From contig OX439038.1 in the NCBI GenBank assembly GCA_949317995.1, positions 58,038,313 through 58,102,312 of the forward strand: a stretch of DNA of 64,000 nucleotides, in the 5' to 3' direction. The first letter of the stretch is position 1. The number at the start of each line of letters is the position of its first letter. The translations under genes were made by a program, and so were the position numbers. The DNA comes from Acholoe squamosa (Eukaryota > Annelida > Polychaeta > Phyllodocida > Polynoidae). This document shows, piece by piece, positions 43,804-56,200 of this stretch. The notes beneath the pieces are model-generated. The model had not been told where the DNA came from and searched no databases. It was given only the letters and a program-made list of their open reading frames with translations.

Positions 43804-44496
43804 CAGTCAGGTCGCGATAATCCAGTGGCTGGTATCACCCCTAAATTACCACTGGAAGCTGGAACACTGGATAATTAAATAGGGGCCAGGGCATGAGGGG
43901 AAGTGCAAAATAAACATATGGCCAATTAAGGTCTGCATGTGGACGGGGGGGGTATTCTTCAAAGCATTTTATCCCATTCTTCAAAGCATTTAGCACCTTT
44001 TAGTTAGGCCCTTAATCCCTTTGCACTTTGATGAGGCAATGTGTATGAGAGCTACTGTAGATCAAAAATGATATTCAATAATTGCAAATACATTATTTGG
44101 GTGTCATACCCCCCCCCCCCCCAAAAAAAAAAAAAAAAAAAAAAAAACCACCACACACAGGGTGCTGTCCAAATTTATACATGTAATAGTGTAAGTAAAA
44201 TTTAAGAGACAAACATAGACAAACTGTTTATAGTTTCAATGCAGTGTTATTGCAAACCCCTCCCATAGGTCCAAGTATCATCCTCCAATATCCCAAAGAA
44301 TTTTTCCATGCTGCCTGGCCAACTGGATTATCAAGTTACTTTATAATGCTAAATGTACTGTCTCTCATATTCTCTCACTGGAACTGGAAGCCAAATAACT
44401 GGATTATCAAAGGCAGTTTCAATGCTATAAATTTGGTCCCATCGCTGGAAGGTGGATCACCGGGTTGTTACACACTGGATAATCGAGACCTGACTG
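43804..44496. mobile_element. Pogo/Tigger-like non-autonomous DNA transposon
   Basis: Left CAGTCAGGTCGCGATAATCC and right (inverted) CAGTCAGGTCTCGATTATCC, flanked by TA on each side (43802-43803, 44497-44498). The 693-bp interior repeats 'aactggattatca'-type motifs several times and includes a C9-14/A20+ homopolymer block at 44110-44147. No transposase frame. Confidence 0.75.
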
Positions 44497-44498
44497 TA

Positions 44499-45893
44499 TA
44501 GTACATTCCTCAACAGTTATCACCTGCATGTGACATGACTAAAATTTCCATTATTTTTTCTATCACCAACTAATACTAGACAGAAGATTTACAAGTCACC
44601 GCTCCATGTCTAACCGGAGTATTCTATACTATTCTATTGAAATCTACAACACTACGGTTTTATTATCATGGTTTGCACTGCACCCACATCTGTCGAATCA
44701 TCTCGTCCAATTGTCTCATAGATTACAAAATTCTGTAGAATTGGCTGAACTGTCCCACAGCCCTCCCTTAGCCTGTCCCTCTCTCACAAATTAAATGCCT
44801 CAGCCTAAATTATCACTCCATATTTAGAAAAAAAAGATTAAGGAAGTGATAATTTTTATAACCCTTCAGGGCCACTTATTCATTAATTTAATATCCATTG
44901 CCATTGGTCGTCTTGATGATTAAGTGCAGCCCCGGTGAGTAACTAGTTTTTGTGTAGATTGAGCAGGGACTGTCAGGGTGTTTTCACAGAAAATGATAAA
45001 ACAGCACACTTGATATATTCAATATGAATGGCCATAAATCATTGAATTTCAGAAATGCCACATTTGCTGGTTTACCAGGAATTCCTGGTTTTGATTCCAT
45101 GATTTCTGTATTAAGTCATGTCCAAAGTCCAGTTTTCCTGGTTTTTGTCGGTCAGTGAGTGGCATATCTGGAATTTTCAATGTATTTTAATGCTGTTAGG
45201 TTTTTCTTGTAGTGTATGTATTGTGTAGGTCTATGGCCCCAGCAAGCACAGCACATGAGGCTCCCTCTTCAGGACACTGCCATGCCTAATGATACGCCAT
45301 TATGCTCTCCTCTCCCTTAAGCCGATCAACTCAGTCTGTTGATAGGAAAAGGGTGGCCGATCTAAACGGGAATATCAAACATGTTTGATATTGGTCTGAC
45401 CGGATCGGTTAACATCAGTTGTTAACCGATTCAGTCAGTCAATTGTGGTGTCATCAGCTGCATCAGATAAATTTGCTCCTCTCCTCTATAGTGACACATA
45501 TTTCTATTTATAATCATGCCTGGATATTTTTATTTTTTGCCATAAAAATATGCTATCATGAAAATAGAGTACCCTTATTTCTATGGTATAAGCCACGGGT
45601 TACGAGGGTGCGGCTTATACAAGGGAATTCCTAAAATGGAATCAATTTGATACACCCACTATAACCATATTGGCAATATAGTTATCATGTTGCATCACTC
45701 ATAGCTTTGATAAAATACAGTATCATCCTTGTCTTTTTGCAAGAAATATAGCTGAGCTGTTCAAGCTAAATACTCATGTATTTTACAATACTACACTGGC
45801 TTTTGCCAGTGTACCAGTGTCATTTCGGCAACAGGACACATCTGACTTTTACTTTATCTCTTATGTTGATTTCATGTATCCTTTTTAGTCAAA
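44499..45893. other. Intergenic upstream of TP53RK
   Basis: No gene is supported. A CGTATAAG-related fragment ('tataagccacgggttacgag ... gcggcttatac') is at about 45585-45625. A CTTTTTAG acceptor-like sequence at 45881-45888 just before the TP53RK start suggests a 5' UTR intron. Confidence 0.45.
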
Positions 45894-47035
45894 ATGGCAG
45901 AAGGTCCACCAGAAGCGCTGGGTTTGAAACTCATCAAACAAGGAGCAGAGGCAAAACTCTACACTGGAGAATTTCTTGGTAAACCAGTAATTGTTAAGGA
46001 GAGATTTAAGAAAGGGTACCGGCATCCAAGCCTTGATCAGACGTTGACAGCACAGCGCACAAAATCTGAAGTGAAGTCAATGCAGAGATGTCGAATGAAT
46101 GGTAGGTAGAGACAAATTATACACTGTGTAGGTGTCTTAGCAGTATGGGTATCTGTATGGTGGAATTTGATCTCAAGATCTTAAGACAGATTTATGATTT
46201 AGGACTAATTATGATGAGATCTATTCAGTTTCAAACCAGCTGAAAATGTCAACTTAATGCATAATGCTGATTCTTTAGGGGTGGATGCAGCCCTGTTGAG
46301 TTATTCACTAACGCAGCTCACTAGGGATGCATTCATTACATCAATATGGTGTGTAATCTGTAGACCTTAAGTTAGAGGATCAAAATATGGTATAGCTAAT
46401 ATGTACCTAAATAAAATGATATTAATTCTGGTATCATTCATTGATAACCCTCTAGTATAAATTTAATCAAAGACAATTGGATGACATTACCACAACCTTC
46501 CCTTAGGATCAGAACATTATTTCAACACACACTTCATTTGTTTCTTGTAGGAGTGGCCACACCAGCTGTATACTTTGTTGATCTAATAAGCCACAAGATC
46601 TACATGGAGCATCTTGTCGATAGCCGCACTGTTCGTGACCACATACGAGAACTTAAAACTTTACCTGATGCCGATCAGCAAGCGCAGTTGCGTCCACTAG
46701 CTGAGAAAATTGGAACCATTATTGCCAACATGCACGAACGGAATATAATCCATGGAGATCTCACCACATCTAATATGTTACTCCGCGACAACGGGAAGGG
46801 GGAACTGGTCATGATTGACTTTGGGTTGGGGTATATCGACAATGTGGCAGAAGACAAGGGAGTAGATCTATATGTGTTGGAGCGCGCTCTGCTCAGCACC
46901 CACCCTAATACTGAATGGGTGTTTGCTGTTATACTGGAGACTTACAAAAAGACTTATGGACAGGGAGCAGCTGAAGTGATCTCAAAGTTTGAAGAAGTTC
47001 GTCTCCGTGGGAGAAAAAGGACTATGGTGGGTTGA
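45894..47035 (+). CDS. TP53RK: TP53RK (PRPK/Bud32), KEOPS complex atypical kinase
   Basis: Two exons, 45894-46101 and 46551-47035, give 230 aa. The first ATG has a good context (aaaATGg) and the reading begins with the family's short N-terminus. Landmarks: ATP-binding lysine K35 in VIVKERFKKGYRHP, no glycine-rich loop, catalytic IIHGDLTTSN (D139), DFG-equivalent IDFGLGY (D159) and the C-terminal signature RLRGRKRTMVG. Bud32/PRPK is the ATPase/kinase subunit of KEOPS, needed for tRNA N6-threonylcarbamoyl-adenosine; human TP53RK is 253 aa. The single intron falls in phase 1 after the MNG codons. A splice acceptor 5 bp before the ATG suggests an upstream non-coding exon. Confidence 0.95.
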
Positions 47036-48099
47036 GAAGCGATCTTGTGTCTCAAGGCTTCATGTGCCGTAATTATGTTCCATCAGAGGACCAGTAAACT
47101 AACTGGTCCGTGCTGCATTGATTGGTACATTATGCATAGGCTTTAGGAAAGTAACTTGATAAATGCAGTTCTGTTATATATGGGTGTAACCCTGGCGAGT
47201 TACTCATCGAATCTAAACTGATTCAACATGACAACAAAAGAGTGTACGGCACTGCCACCATTCATGATGCACTGATACAGCAATAAGCGCTTTATAGAGT
47301 ACCTTATCAATCTGTATTTTATTGCAATGTTAGGATTAAATGTAGATCATCTTCCCAAGATCACAGAGCCCATGGATCAGGTATTTGGGACGATAAGGAA
47401 ATGATCCTATTTGAAGGAAAGTGGAATATAATTTTGTTCCAGATATACTAGTAACATTAAAAACCAGTGTGCTTTGATAATCGTGTTTATATTACTTTTG
47501 ACCATAATCATATCATACATGTACTTGTCACAGTGAATGCAGCAGTCCATGACCATGAATTGACCCGGAAACACTACGAGTTAACCAGTGAGCATACAAT
47601 AGTAATCTGACCCTAACATGTTCAACATGATGCCCCAAAATAGGATTTCAGGCAATAGTTTTTGGGTTTTTTGTTGTGTTTTTTTCTTTTATTCTTTGTG
47701 TGGGGTATTGTCCAGGGGCAGGCAGAATGTCCGGCTTGTGCGACAATCTCTGCTAAAATGTGGATGGAGAAAATTATAAAGGATCCTCCAGACAGTATCG
47801 AATCTACTAGGGGGCGGATCCCCCTGAATGGTTTCGGGGTGGGTTAGATAAGTATCCGTTGGGTATTGAGGCAATTCCGTGTTCACGCCAAGGTCATGCC
47901 ATAACACAGTGTATTACTAGCTTTGGAAACTTGCAAATGTTCTCAAAATGGCATTTTGTCTTACTCTACGCCTCTTTAGATTTTAACCATACAACCCAGT
48001 TCATCTGGCAATAAATAATCCACTGTTTACTAACCAATACATTTTGTATACGGTTTTTGTTTCGGTTTCGTGGAGCTGTCTAAAGTAGTTCGTAGACCT
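47036..48099. other. TP53RK 3' region and intergenic
   Basis: No other gene is supported. An AATAAA occurs at about 48010. Near 47190 there is another 'ctggcgagttactc' fragment of the foldback family described at 55006-55064. Confidence 0.45.
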
Positions 48100-48874
48100 G
48101 CCGTAGAACCTTGTGTATAAGCCGCACCTACATATAGGCCACACCCTGAGTTTGTGATGATGCTATAAACCGCATTAAAGACAAATGCTACCGGATGTCC
48201 AGAACGGGTTCTGCTGCTGATAATCTCAAATAACTCTGGATTATATTAGTTTGATGTACTAACTAAAAGAAAATGCAAAAGAATCCCCATGTCACAGTGC
48301 TTACTTTTACAGTATGACAATTTAAGTATAAAATGCCTTAACTATAGAAATGAATGGTAAAAACTATTTTTTCATATCATGTCTCATACATACTGATCCT
48401 CTGCTGATTTTTCTACATGACTCTGGATTGAAAGAGGGCATCTATACAAACATTTTGAAAAAAAAAAAGCAAAATGGGGGGTCACGGTCGAAATGAAAAA
48501 GTTGTGAATTTTTAAAAATATTAATTTTCCCTTAACTATAACTAAGACCCTGTGGGAATTCAAATGGCACATAGATATCTCTAATGTATCTATAGTGATC
48601 AAAAATGAACTAAAAAAAATATGCACAGGTAAAGTCCAGTTAGGATAAGAAAAACCATTAAAATAGTACAACTGATGAGTTTTTCTTTTCTGCCACCAGG
48701 TGGCTTCTGTGTATCGGGCAGCGTTTGGCTTTAAGGGTCTGAAATGGTCCCCTTCCATCCTTAAGTCTGTATACAAAACCCCTTGTATACGCCACACCCT
48801 GAGTTCAAGTTGATCCCATAAGCAAGGGCCTGAGATGGTCTATAAACTGCGGCGTATACGCAGGGTTTTACAGT
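48100..48874. mobile_element. MITE with CCGTAGAACC / GGTTTTACAG termini
   Basis: The left end (CCGTAGAACCTTGTGTATAA, then GCCGCAC) and right end (TGCGGCGTATACGCAGGGTT, then TTACAG) are inverted relatives of each other. Subterminal 'ccacaccctgagtt' occurs on both sides. It resembles the CGTATAAG family in style but not in its outermost sequence. Confidence 0.6.
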
Positions 48875-50384
48875 ATGTAAGATTATGCTCTACTACATGT
48901 ATATCACGACTGTGATCATTACCATCTTGACCCATGTCACAGCTATTCTTGGCTCCGTGTCATGCATAATTGCGTAAAAAGCAGCACTAAATAGGACATC
49001 TATTTCCGCCAACGGCAACAAACAGGATGTGTCATATATACATATAATATGTACTTAACCCCCACGGTCCATAGGCTCCCATCTCGAGGTCCAACCAAAC
49101 CACATCTTTTGAAACGCCCCTCCCCTACATGATAAGGGACGAGGTATTTATTACTAGGTAGAGGGTGGGGGCATGGATTTCTCATGTCAGCATTCCATTT
49201 TTTTGAATCCCAAATCCCCTTACCAATTGGTAAACCAGGGATGTAAGTCTTCAGGATTTATCAGGATTTCCTGATTTCTGAAATTTTTGAATGACATTTA
49301 TTTTCCTTACATGAGTGGTAAGGAGGGCTGTTTGGGGAAAATAGAAGGCTCTTATATAAAGTGAACTTATGGTTCCTGATTTTTGCCTATTCCTGACTTA
49401 CATCCCTGGTAAACACATGTAGCCATTGTGACCCCTGAAGAACCTATTTTGTACATTGCCCTCGCCCCACCCCTCCCAGGCTCGCCCCCTCCAGCCCGAC
49501 AGAGAACTGAGTATCAATAGCCGCTGGCCGAGGCTGCACCCCTCCCAATATGAATGTTTATTAGGCTTCCTCCCACTGTACCTAGGCGACAATGAATGAC
49601 TCGTCCCTCGACATCCTGTTTCTACCTATACTTGGATAAATTTAGTGGCCAGGGAGGAAGGAACTGGCCTTTTTGGAGAGGATAACACTCACAGTAGACT
49701 GACCTAAGCCCAGCACGTGAGTAAAGAGTTAAGCCATGAGGACGGTCTGACCCTGTTGCGATATTTGCCTTTAACAGTAGATCACATGACTAGTTTTGTA
49801 ATGTTCTCTCCATGATGTAGAGCCTGCATGAATGCAACCCTGGTGAATTACTCACCACGAATGCATTCATGCATCAGGAAACACAATCATTAACCTAAGG
49901 AGGGGCGAGGGCAAATTATTCGTGTGTCTATGTGGAATTCCATCCTTGTTCTTAAGACTGGTCACTCCCTCATTAAGGCTTGGGAGCATTATACTGTCAT
50001 TCATCAATATTTACCAACATTACATAATACAATCTGACCTAAGTACTGGGAAATTATAGCTGCATGACCATTTTACTTTAATTGGGCCTTTGTGAGATGT
50101 CTCTACAATATTATAGTAAGAATAGACCTACATTGCACGGGCCAATTAATGTAGCCCATAAGCGTACGTGTGTAGCAGGCAGATTTAATGTGAGTCAGCC
50201 ATTTGTTATAAATTTGCACCTGAACCTTTAACATAATACAGAGGTAAATAATTATGTACTGTATATCCTCGTTATGTGTCCTAGTTGAACGTATCCGGAT
50301 GTGGCTGAGTGCTTTTTTCTATGCTCTGATTTCCATATACATTGTATGATTCTCTATTCAGGCAGTACTGTTATGGGTGTGGAC
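48875..50384. other. Intergenic, no gene supported
   Basis: Short open frames only. The phrase 'tatcaatagccgctggccgagg' at about 49511 is also present at 41319, so a small unidentified repeat is shared. 'aatgcaaccctggtgaattactcaccacgaatgcattcatgc' at about 49830 belongs to the foldback family noted at 55006. Confidence 0.45.
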
Positions 50385-50570
50385 CACTAAAATTGACATG
50401 GCGACATGGGCTATTTTAGGCTTAGTGACATGGGACATGAACAATTTCTTAAAATTGACATGGTGACATGGACAATTTCTTAAAATCGACATGGTGACAT
50501 GACCATTTCTAAAATTGACATGGGGACATGGCCGTTTTTTTTTTAAATCGACATGTGACATGGGGGACCC
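50385..50570. repeat. Minisatellite, GACATGG-based units
   Basis: About five imperfect units of 35-40 bp built on 'aaaattgacatggtgacatgg' plus 'acaatttctt'. The matching minus-strand open frame is a by-product of the repeat. Confidence 0.75.
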
Positions 50571-51041
50571 CCCATCCACACCCCCACTGTTGTGGCTAAC
50601 CTAGTAATTCCTCTCAGGGCAGACCTAGGAACATTTGTAGCCATGGTAGCTGGGGATCTGACACTCTTGAGACAGAAACAAGTTATGGGTGTAGATCCTG
50701 TATAGGGTTCACCCGGGACATATTATTAACCAATCAGATGGTTCCCTGTATTCACTGCAGAATTTTTTGGGTACATTATGTTACACCCGGTACCCATCAT
50801 GCTGGTTGTTATCAGTGCTTATCTAGCCAGACGCCGGATTAAGCAATGGCCGTTCCACTAGGCGTCAACACTAAGCCCAATAGACCCCTCTCCTGCCCAC
50901 ACCTATAAAAAACCATTGTAGGCCTCTGGCACTTCATACCATTAACTCTTCTCCATTCGCATGTTCTGGTATGTATTACCATTTCTTCTATTATTTCTCT
51001 TTTAATTCAGCACATTTGTTCACAAAAGGCCAAGATTCATA

Positions 51042-53160
51042 ATGGGATCTAAGTCTGTATCATGGCTGGTGCTCAGCTGCTGCCTCCTGCTGGCGATTGA
51101 AGGAATGATTGCAAAGTTTCACCAGAATACTGTCTTGACTCCAGAAGACGTACCGAAACCGGGCGATTTCGTCAATTGTGGTAAGAAAATTATCAGTTGG
51201 GTGATATTCCTTTGAAAATACTACCAGGTTCTGTTCAGCCCCCCTGGATACTCAGTATAGAATTATAATGATTCCCCACTAGCCCCCCTATGGTCACCCA
51301 AACCACTAGTATGCACACTACTACCACCTACCTTCACGGCCAAGTACCACAGTACATGTACTGGTGATGCGGAACTGTAATATTTGATGGAAGTACACAT
51401 GTGTGTGCTTTCCATTGATTGGTACAGAGAACACTTTTATCCATAAGGCATTTGGTAAGGCAACAATTATCAGGAATTGACAATAAATTGTATAGACAAT
51501 CATATCTAAAGGCCAATATTTAGCTATAAATATCACCATGCCTTAAGTAGTAAATCTATCTCCCTCAGGCCCTCAGCCACTATCTCCTCTTGTATAGATA
51601 TGTAAGGTGCCAACTATTTTTTAACGTCACAGGACATTTTTATTTTTGAGAATTGAAACGAGTCGATTTACATGCCACAATGATAGATCAGAGTCTGTAT
51701 AACAGTATAATACAATGTTATGTAGATTATCCATTGGGCTCATAATGAAAGTTCAACTTTTTTTAAAACGCTTTCAACACCATATTAAAGTTCGGCAGGG
51801 CCAATAAACATGAGGAAACGTCGGACTTACAAAATCATGGATTTACGCTCTCTTAAAAAATACTGTTCAAGATCTGTCTTTGCTATAGCAAAGTGGGCTA
51901 TAGCCCACTTTGCTGTCCAATCGTGAACTTTTCTTGCCTTTTTTAGGGGACAAGTCCAGTGAAGCCTATTTAACGTGGCGTCCGAGAAAACTAAGATTTG
52001 GGGACACAGCAAAGTTCACTTTCCATGTCATACCACGTGAGTGAATAGTGTTTGAAATCACATGCATGATCTTCAGTACAACACCACTACATGTATATGA
52101 CAGGTGTAGGCAGGTGACTATCTTAAGGTACCCCCTGGAAAGATAGCTAACACCAACTATATTCTTCCATTCCAATAAAATACTGTCAGGCACAGATCTA
52201 TTGATAACTGTCGCAGCAGAGATGAAATTATGTTAATTCCCACTTCAAGAATTGCATTCGTGAGCGTGTATCAACTAGAGTTTATTTGAATTGACAAACG
52301 TGATGATTTAATCTGGCGACATTGCTGTGTCAATTAAAACATTAAATGTTCTTTGTTGGGTACCGAGGTGAGGATTAGGCATGTCCTGATTCATATTACA
52401 TCGCCGCCTTTGAATTCTGTACTTCCAACAGCGCAAGACCTGAAGAAAGGTTTACTTAAGATATGGGCATTCCTGCCAGGACAGACCGATCCCATGTACC
52501 ATTCTGAAACACCGTTCAACTGTCGTGACATCCACAAATATGCCAAGTTCATAGAATGTCCATTTCATAAGAACAGTAAGTAAACAGGTGGGGGGGGGGG
52601 GTAGAGGGAGAGAGAGGGGGGGCATGTTTAGCCGTAGACGCATAATGTATTAAGGATATTTACTAAATAGCGTCGACCCTGAACCAAAGAAGAGTGATTA
52701 GTTAATTCGTTGTGCCTAAATTTCCATAGCCATGTGATTATTTATAATTAACAAAGATACTGTAAATGAACGAGCCATGATACTGCCTGTCCTCCCTTGC
52801 CCACCGACCTTCTATATATGTAGTGCAATGACACTAAACTAATATGTAAGGCGGTTCTTCTTTTCTATATTCTTTCTGTCAGAACCAGTCAATGTGAAAA
52901 ACTTCGAGCAATATATTGCGCCATCTATGGGATTACCCACTGTAAGTATATGAAATAAACTATAGCTCGCTCCATGCAGATAAAAAAATAATAAAGACAG
53001 AATGTTCCCAAAAGCTCATTTTTATTGCCAAAATTACAGTGCCTAGAATAAAACCGTTATAATGTTTCAGGGAGAGTTCTTCATCCGGGTTGAGTTATTC
53101 ACTACTGACGGCAAGGAGCTGCTGTGCCTCTATGGACATGCTATCGTGTTGGACGACTAA
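51042..53160 (+). CDS. ML-domain secreted lipid-binding protein, GM2 activator-like
   Basis: Five exons (51042-51180, 51947-52036, 52432-52575, 52883-52941, 53071-53160) chain in phase to 173 aa. Residues 1-24 form a signal peptide (hydrophobic run SWLVLSCCLLLAIEGMI). The mature part has the ML-domain layout: first Cys in DFVNCGD, then LTWRPRKLRFGDTAKFTF, paired Cys in FNCRD and IECPFHKN, 'LPTGEFFIRVELFTTDGKEL' and the last strand LLCLYGHAIVL. 'CPF...LPTG.+.I...L...GK.L.C' resembles GM2A more than NPC2. ML proteins carry lipids in the lysosome or extracellularly. A CAG acceptor at about 51010 hints at a 5' UTR intron. AATAAA signals follow at about 53265 and 53286. Confidence 0.85.
51887..51914. 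repeat. Perfect 28-bp palindrome in ML gene intron 1
   Basis: AGCAAAGTGGGCTA is followed directly by its reverse complement with no spacer, ending 32 bp before the exon 2 acceptor. Confidence 0.9.
52587..52622 (+). repeat. G-rich tract in ML gene intron 3
   Basis: A run of about 13 G followed by GA-rich sequence and a second G run, immediately after the exon 3 donor site. It could form a G-quadruplex on the coding strand; this is an inference from base content. Confidence 0.5.
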
Positions 53161-53289
53161 TATCATCCCTTCTCAAAATGAAAATGCCAACTTCGAAGAA
53201 TTTTAGTGGCCATAGAACATCCTCGTTGAGGATAGTTTGTTTTCAGATTAAAGCGTCCTATAAGAAATAAATATAGATGTGTTCTGAAA

Positions 53290-56200
53290 TAAACATTAAA
53301 AAGAAGAAGATGTAAAGCCTGCCAAGCAGGGATTAACTAATGCTGAATATGATAAACGAAATTAATCACGCCGATTGCATTCTGTTTGCTGACAACCATT
53401 ACTTTATCAATCTGCACATTGCATTTGAAGAAAGCTTCTTGTTGTGATAGCCCCATGTATGGTCCATCGTGTATATAAAACAACAGCTTTTCTACGTCCG
53501 CAGTTACAATGTGGTGCATAGAAATTCAAAGAACGATACACAAATTGATAGTTTTTTTTCCTCTGTGTATTCCATACTCCTTTCCATTATGAACTAAATA
53601 TCTGACAGTAAAAACGCTAATTACATAATCATTGGTCATTGTGCAATCCAGTCCAATCGTAGTGCGATCCAGTCCAATCGTATAGTGATTGACCCTGGGT
53701 GATTATGTATTACCTACGATTGCCTATTCAAATGCATGTCCTTTACCTCTATATCTGCACCACTCATAGTGATTGACCCTGTACAATCAAGAATTCCCTC
53801 CCGATCCAGGCTAGGTCAGTACGATTTGAGGGTGCTCAAAACTTAGCTTCTGAGAAATGACTTCCAGATGTGTTTAGATCTCCCCGTGCATATATCTGAA
53901 ATGTGGCATACTGCTACCAAAGAACCGTTTAGAGAATCAATTTCTGCATTAGGCATGGCTCAAAATGTTTGATAATTAATTGTGATTAGGCAAATCCTCT
54001 ATAGGTGTACAGGGGGAGGTATTCAATCATCACCTGCTTTATCCCCCAAATGCTGTGCTTATAGTATTATAGTGCTCTACAATGTATATCCCTTATGTCT
54101 TCACCATCACTCCCCGTGCCCGTCCATACCGCTGGTTCTATCCGGATTGATATGATATAGTGTGCCAAGCCGAAGGGGGATTAATGTAAATACGGGAGAG
54201 CTTATCTGTGTAAATCAGGCTTTTGTCTTCTCTTCCACGTAACCACAGCTTTGGGAAGACTTGTCTTCCCACAGTTCCAGTACGTATACATACTATATAC
54301 TCATGGGGCCATTCAACAACACATTTGTTCACTTTTAGACTGCCATCTACCTTTTCCCTATTTTCCATGATGGCACAGAGGTTGTTTCGAGAGATGGGAG
54401 AGCAGAGGGGATTTTTGCCTTTCACTAATGACGATGCAAAGACACATAGAAGAGTCCACCTGAAGGAACAAGCTAAATTCATATTGTTATCAATAGTTCG
54501 GAAAAATCCCCTTGTCTACAAATTAGCTTGCGTCATTCAGAATCTCTAAGCATCCTAGAGACATCGCCACATCTTTCCCAAATTAATTAAATCGAAAGTG
54601 AAAATGGACTATTCCAACTACATGTATAAGACTTTTGTGGCCTGCCTTGATATTCGTAGACCCGGTCATGTCCAAATGTTATACCATTGCACTTTCTAGA
54701 AATTTATGATGGGTCTTAATTATGTGGCGCTCGGATTAAATGCATTTGGAGATATTAAAAAAAAACGGTCACCTTGAAACACTAGTTTGTGTACACATGT
54801 TCAAATCTGTCAAAAATGAGGCATCCGAAACAGAAACGGCAATTCCTCGTGGGTTCCTGATTTAATGTATATCTAATCAAAATAATCGCTGGCCTAGACA
54901 AATCATCTTGTCTATAAAAAGGTTTCCTCTCACTGACATCTCCCAAGCATTTACTCTCTTGATTTGGGGTTTTATATCAATCTGTGATCAAGAGGCAGTA
55001 TTGACATCGGCATGATGCACCAATGCTGCGCCGGAGAGCAACTGCATTGGTGCATCATGTCGATACTAGAATGACATTTCCTCTAATTTCTAAATGCACA
55101 CCAAATCATTAGATGAATACAAAATTTAGTGAAACACCAAGTCAGAGAATTGTAAGTTATGTGATAATAGGAGACTTTATTGTTTTGGTGAATGAGGAAG
55201 ACAACATTATTCTTCATGTTTGTGTTTTTTTTTGTGTATGGTGCCACAAGGAGGTTCACACCATCTACCCATCCACCCTACATATCAAAACTTGTACACT
55301 CGCCTCCATGAAAATAATGAAACCCTAACCAACTGACAAACATCTTATATGTTTATACATGGTAGGTTAATTAATACCACCTTTGAAACAATGGGATCAA
55401 TACTACTTATCAATAATAGTTTTCAGTTGATTTCTGTTCACGAATTCTTTAAGCGATTCATAAATAACATACCTGGATAAGAGCATGTGAACTGGCATGG
55501 ATATCATGTTGGATATCATGTTGGACTCATATATAAAATAACGAAAAGGGCCCTCGTTATTCTTGGGAAATTACACGTCCTTAATTAAGTTTGTGGGTTT
55601 AAGGTTAAGGGTTGGGATGGGAGTGTATTTGTAGTTGGGAGGGATCATACTCTGCTCAATCCTGAGAATTTACCAAATCTTGGCAGTGTTACGTAATCAT
55701 GGTTTATTAAATGTTCTGATTATAGGATGAATAGAAGCATAAAACCTGCCCGATCAATTCATACATCAAATACAACACCACTTCTCCTTGCTCATGTTAT
55801 ACTCAAATGGATGTCCTTTAGAAAACAGACAAAAATAATCATTTTGGTTTAAAAGTACAGATTTTATATAGGCTACACCAACTTTATAATGCATATATGT
55901 ATATAATATGAATATCATAGGATAAAATATGTATTTAACATACAGTACATCTCAACTCCATGTCTCAATCATAATGAGTTATACAAGCAATGGCAACTTT
56001 ATCTATATTAATACTGCCTTGCCTAAGAATTTAATGTTTGCTATGTCAATACAATGCGTTTACAGTGAAGTACAATACAAGCAGTAGCCACATTTATAAT
56101 GGATACAAAGAATTAGACAAGAAAAAGAGACGCGTGTAATGTGCACAGGTAGAATGTGGTGGAATTGAAAATTAATTCAAAGAAATTGAAATCAAATAGA

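Noticed and set aside
50358..50579. Minus-strand ORF with repeated HVNF and SHV peptides
   Set aside because: It is the translation of the GACATGG minisatellite.
51042..53160. Assignment of the ML gene as NPC2
   Set aside because: The CPF...LPTG...GK.LLC layout and spacing fit GM2 activator better; the exact ortholog is left open.
54138..54549. Overlapping plus and minus frames of more than 100 codons
   Set aside because: No motif, no splice context and no homology that I recognise; antisense overlap of this length is expected by chance.
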